A stretch of 64,000 nt of DNA from Caenimonas sedimenti (GTDB taxonomy: Bacteria; Pseudomonadota; Gammaproteobacteria; Burkholderiales; Burkholderiaceae_C). Of this stretch, positions 61,345 through 64,000 are shown in pieces (within the stretch, counting starts at the first letter, position 1; each line of letters opens with the position of its first letter). The notes beneath the pieces were generated by a model. The model saw only the letters and a program-made list of their open reading frames with translations, made no database searches and was not told the origin of the DNA. The stretch lies in contig NZ_VOBQ01000002.1 in the NCBI RefSeq assembly GCF_007833165.1, positions 62,001-126,000 of the forward strand. The letters run 5' to 3'. The translations under genes were made by a program, and so were the position numbers.

Positions 61345-63999
61345 TCAGTCGGCCAGCGCGCGGCTCACGACCTCGCGCACGTCGTTGCTCAGGTCCGGCT
61401 TGGCGGCCACGCGGGCGATGGCTTCGCGCGCAGCGCCACGCAGTGGCTCGGCCAGCTTCTTCCAGCGGTCCAGGGCCCGGGCGAGCCGCGCCGCCACTTG
61501 CGGGTTCACCGTGTCGAGTTCGATCACGCGGTCGCTCCAGTACACGTAGCCCGCGGCGTCGGCGCGGTGGAACGCGCCCGGGTTGCCGCTGCAGTAGCTG
61601 AAGATGACGCTGCGCGCGCGGTTCGGGTTGCGCAGCGTGAAGTCCGCGTGGTTCATCAGCTGCTTGACCACCGGCAGGATGTTGCCGCCACGGTCCGGCG
61701 CGCCGGCCTGCAGCGCGAACCATTTGTCGAGCACCAGCGCCTCGTCCTTGAACATGGCGTGGAAGCGCTGCAGGGCCTGCGCCGCCAGCGCGTGGCCGCT
61801 GGTGACCAGCGCGGCCAGGGCGTTGAAGCGGTCCGTCATGTTCGACGCGTCCTTGAAGCGTTGCAGCGCCTTGCCCGGCCACACGCTGTCGCCGGAGCTG
61901 CGAGCCGCCAGGCACAGGTGCGTGAGCGCCAGGCCAGCCAGCGCGCGCCGGCCGCTGGACACCGCGTCCGGGCTGTACGCGCCGTTCTCGCTGTGCGCCT
62001 CGAAGGCCCATGCCCAGTCGCTGAACAGGGCCTGCGCCAGCTGTTCGCGCATCGCTTCGCGCACGGCGTGGATGCGCTGCGGGTCGACCACGTCGAGCTG
62101 CTCGGCGATGTAGGTTTCGGCGGGCAGCGTGAGCACCAGCTCCTTGAAGGCGGCATCCAGCTTGTCGCTGCGCAGGATGACGCGCATGGCTTCGATGAAG
62201 GCGTGGTCCAGCCGGATGTCGGCAGGGGCCACCGATTCGTTGCGGATGTGGCCCAGCGCGCGCTGCGTCGCCAGGCGCTGCCCGGCCTCCCAGCGGTTGA
62301 ACGGGTCGGCGTCGTGCGCCAGCAGCGTCAGCAGCTCGGTGTCGGTGTACAGGTAGTCCAGCACCACGGGCGCGCTGAAGCCGCGCAGCAGCGAGGGCAC
62401 GGGCGCGGCCGTGAGGCCCGGGAACGTCAGCGTTTCGGTGGCGTCCGTCAGCACGTGCATGCCGGTGGTCAGTTCGTTGCCATTCGCGTCGAGCAGGCCC
62501 AGCGCGATGGGGATGACGAAGGGCAGCTTCTCCGCCTGGCCGGGCGTGGGCGCGCAGCTTTGCGACAGCGCCAGGCTGTAGATGCCGCTCACCGGGTCGA
62601 AGTGCCCGGCCGCCTTCAGCCGCGGCGTGCCGGCCTGGCTGTACCAGCGCTTGAACTGGTCGAGCTTCTGGGCGAGCGGCGACTCGGGGTTGGCATCCGC
62701 GATGGCCTGGACGAAGTCGTCGCAGGTGACGGCGTGGCCGTCGTGCCGCTCGAAATACAGCGACATGCCCTTGGCGAAACCCTCGCGTCCGACGAGGGTC
62801 TGCATCATGCGGACGACTTCGGCGCCCTTCTCGTACACCGTGACGGTGTAGAAGTTGTTGATCTCCAGGTACTGGTCGGGCCGCACCGGGTGGGCCATCG
62901 GGCCCGCGTCCTCGGGGAACTGCGCGGTGCGCAGCACGCGCACGTCCTCGATGCGCTTGACGGCGCGCGCCGAGTCGGCGCCGGCCAGGTCCTGGCTGAA
63001 CTCCTGGTCGCGGAAGACCGTGAGGCCTTCCTTCAGCGAGAGCTGGAACCAGTCGCGGCAGGTGACGCGGTTGCCCGTCCAGTTGTGGAAGTATTCGTGG
63101 CCGACGACGCTCTCGATGTTGGAGTAGTCGGTGTCGGTCGCGGTCGCCTGATTCGCCAGGACGTACTTCGTGTTGAAGATGTTCAGGCCCTTGTTCTCCA
63201 TGGCGCCCATGTTGAAGTCGCTGGTGGCGACGATCATGAAGCGTTCCAGGTCCAGCGGCAGCTTGAAGCGCGCCTCGTCCCAGGCCACGGACGCCATCAG
63301 CGAGTTCATCGCGTGCTCGGTCTTGTCGAGGTCGCCGGGGCGCACGTAGACCTGCAGCAGGTGCTCCTTGCCGTTGCGCGCGGCGATGCGCTGCTCGCGG
63401 CAGACCAGTTGCCCGGCGACCAGCGCGAACAGGTAGCTGGGCTTGCGGAAGGGATCCACCCATTTCGCGAAATGGCGGCCGTCTTCCAGCGCGCCCTGTT
63501 CGACCAGGTTGCCGTTGGACAGCAGCACCGGATAGCGTGCCTTGTCGGCGCGCAGGGTCACGGTGTAGCTGGCCATCACGTCGGGCCGGTCCAGGAAGTA
63601 GGTGATGCGCCGGAAACCTTCGGCTTCGCACTGCGTGAAGAACGAATCGTTGCTCACGTACAGGCCCATCAGCTTGGTGTTCTTGGCCGGGGCGCAGGTG
63701 GTGAAGATTTCCAGGTCGAAGGGCTCGTGGCCCTCCGGCAGGTTCTCCAGCACCAGCTGGCTGTCCTCCAGCTTGAACGACGTGCCCTGGCCGTTGACCA
63801 GCACGCGGGCCAGGTTCAGCTCTTCGCCGTCCAGCCGCAGCGGCTGCGCCGTCACGTCAGGATTGCGCCGCACCTTCATGCGGTTGAGCACGCGCGTCTT
63901 GCCCGGGTCGAGGTCGAACGCGAGTTCGACCGTGTCGATCCAGTACGCGGGCGGCTGGTAATCGGCGCGCAGAATCACTTTGGACTGTCCTTCACGCAT
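61345..63999 (-). CDS. pepN: Aminopeptidase N (M1 family)
   Basis: 884 residues. GAMENKG at 265-271 binds the peptide N-terminus; the zinc site is HEYFH (301-305) with Glu324 in SLKEGLTVFRDQEF. An N-terminal saddle domain, a thermolysin-like domain and a long helical C-terminal domain are present, close to the 870-residue E. coli PepN. It removes N-terminal residues from cytoplasmic peptides. The start ATG lies one base from the window edge, so the upstream Shine-Dalgarno and any longer start are not visible. Confidence 0.93.
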   Translation of the reverse strand: MREGQSKVILRADYQPPAYWIDTVELAFDLDPGKTRVLNRMKVRRNPDVTAQPLRLDGEELNLARVLVNGQGTSFKLEDSQLVLENLPEGHEPFDLEIFTTCAPAKNTKLMGLYVSNDSFFTQCEAEGFRRITYFLDRPDVMASYTVTLRADKARYPVLLSNGNLVEQGALEDGRHFAKWVDPFRKPSYLFALVAGQLVCREQRIAARNGKEHLLQVYVRPGDLDKTEHAMNSLMASVAWDEARFKLPLDLERFMIVATSDFNMGAMENKGLNIFNTKYVLANQATATDTDYSNIESVVGHEYFHNWTGNRVTCRDWFQLSLKEGLTVFRDQEFSQDLAGADSARAVKRIEDVRVLRTAQFPEDAGPMAHPVRPDQYLEINNFYTVTVYEKGAEVVRMMQTLVGREGFAKGMSLYFERHDGHAVTCDDFVQAIADANPESPLAQKLDQFKRWYSQAGTPRLKAAGHFDPVSGIYSLALSQSCAPTPGQAEKLPFVIPIALGLLDANGNELTTGMHVLTDATETLTFPGLTAAPVPSLLRGFSAPVVLDYLYTDTELLTLLAHDADPFNRWEAGQRLATQRALGHIRNESVAPADIRLDHAFIEAMRVILRSDKLDAAFKELVLTLPAETYIAEQLDVVDPQRIHAVREAMREQLAQALFSDWAWAFEAHSENGAYSPDAVSSGRRALAGLALTHLCLAARSSGDSVWPGKALQRFKDASNMTDRFNALAALVTSGHALAAQALQRFHAMFKDEALVLDKWFALQAGAPDRGGNILPVVKQLMNHADFTLRNPNRARSVIFSYCSGNPGAFHRADAAGYVYWSDRVIELDTVNPQVAARLARALDRWKKLAEPLRGAAREAIARVAAKPDLSNDVREVVSRALAD

Positions 64000-64000
64000 C

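Noticed and set aside
1-64000. CRISPR arrays, insertion sequences, transposases, rRNA
   Set aside because: No regularly spaced repeats, transposase-like proteins or rRNA segments were seen.

Overview
The window comes from a GC-rich betaproteobacterium, most likely Burkholderiales/Comamonadaceae of the Ramlibacter-Variovorax kind. That placement is inferred from base composition (one counted 60-base line of coding sequence is 70% GC), the Bug-type (tripartite tricarboxylate family) binding proteins, the many solute-binding proteins, the PPi-type phosphofructokinase beside fbp, and the style of the catabolic operons. No rRNA, CRISPR array, insertion sequence or transposase was seen. One tRNA gene (tRNA-Thr, anticodon CGT) is present.

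Layout. (1) 1-10.6 kb, minus strand: a tightly coupled glycogen/trehalose operon, glgB-glgC-glgX-treZ and then one long open frame that fuses 4-alpha-glucanotransferase (MalQ) to maltooligosyltrehalose synthase (TreY). The TreY part runs off the left edge. (2) 11.1-15.5 kb, plus: an unusual trio of SAM methyltransferase, PurD-like ATP-grasp ligase and haem-oxygenase-like diiron enzyme, possibly preceded by a 49-codon ORF and followed by a small secreted protein and a terminator. This is the best candidate for an undescribed biosynthetic system. (3) 15.7-32 kb: a LysR regulator (minus) faces a 13-gene plus-strand block. It holds an FAD monooxygenase, the envelope set DUF1302/DUF1329/YCF48-like propeller/RND permease, a binding protein, DoxX, a two-domain VOC (extradiol-type) protein, a Rieske ferredoxin coupled to a second FAD monooxygenase, an MFS carrier, a C-C-bond-hydrolase-like protein and a Bug protein. 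(4) 32-45.3 kb: a second, paralogous LysR (minus) lies back to back with a 13-gene plus-strand operon: SMP-30 lactonase, FAH-family hydrolase, cyclase, DenD-like dehydrogenase, an NMT1-type ABC importer, cupin, SDR, CocE-type hydrolase, a second NMT1-type binding protein and an ACMSD-like amidohydrolase. (5) 45.4-56.6 kb, plus: a Liv-type ABC importer, a MarR regulator, a VanB-like reductase, a VanA-like Rieske oxygenase, further binding proteins and a tannase-family lipoprotein; then a truncated LysR gene and a glutathione-independent formaldehyde dehydrogenase. (6) 58.6-64 kb, minus: tRNA-Thr with terminator, then pepN-pfp-fbp (aminopeptidase N, PPi-phosphofructokinase, fructose-1,6-bisphosphatase), with a 33-residue membrane protein on the plus strand.

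How it fits together. Regions 3-5 read as adjacent catabolic modules for aromatic or ester compounds: uptake (seven binding proteins, two complete ABC sets, one MFS), ring hydroxylation and cleavage, hydrolysis of cleavage products, and in region 5 ester hydrolysis plus O-demethylation, with formaldehyde removed by FdhA. The exact substrates cannot be read from sequence. Region 1 would channel glycogen-type glucan to trehalose; glgA and a phosphorylase are not in the window.
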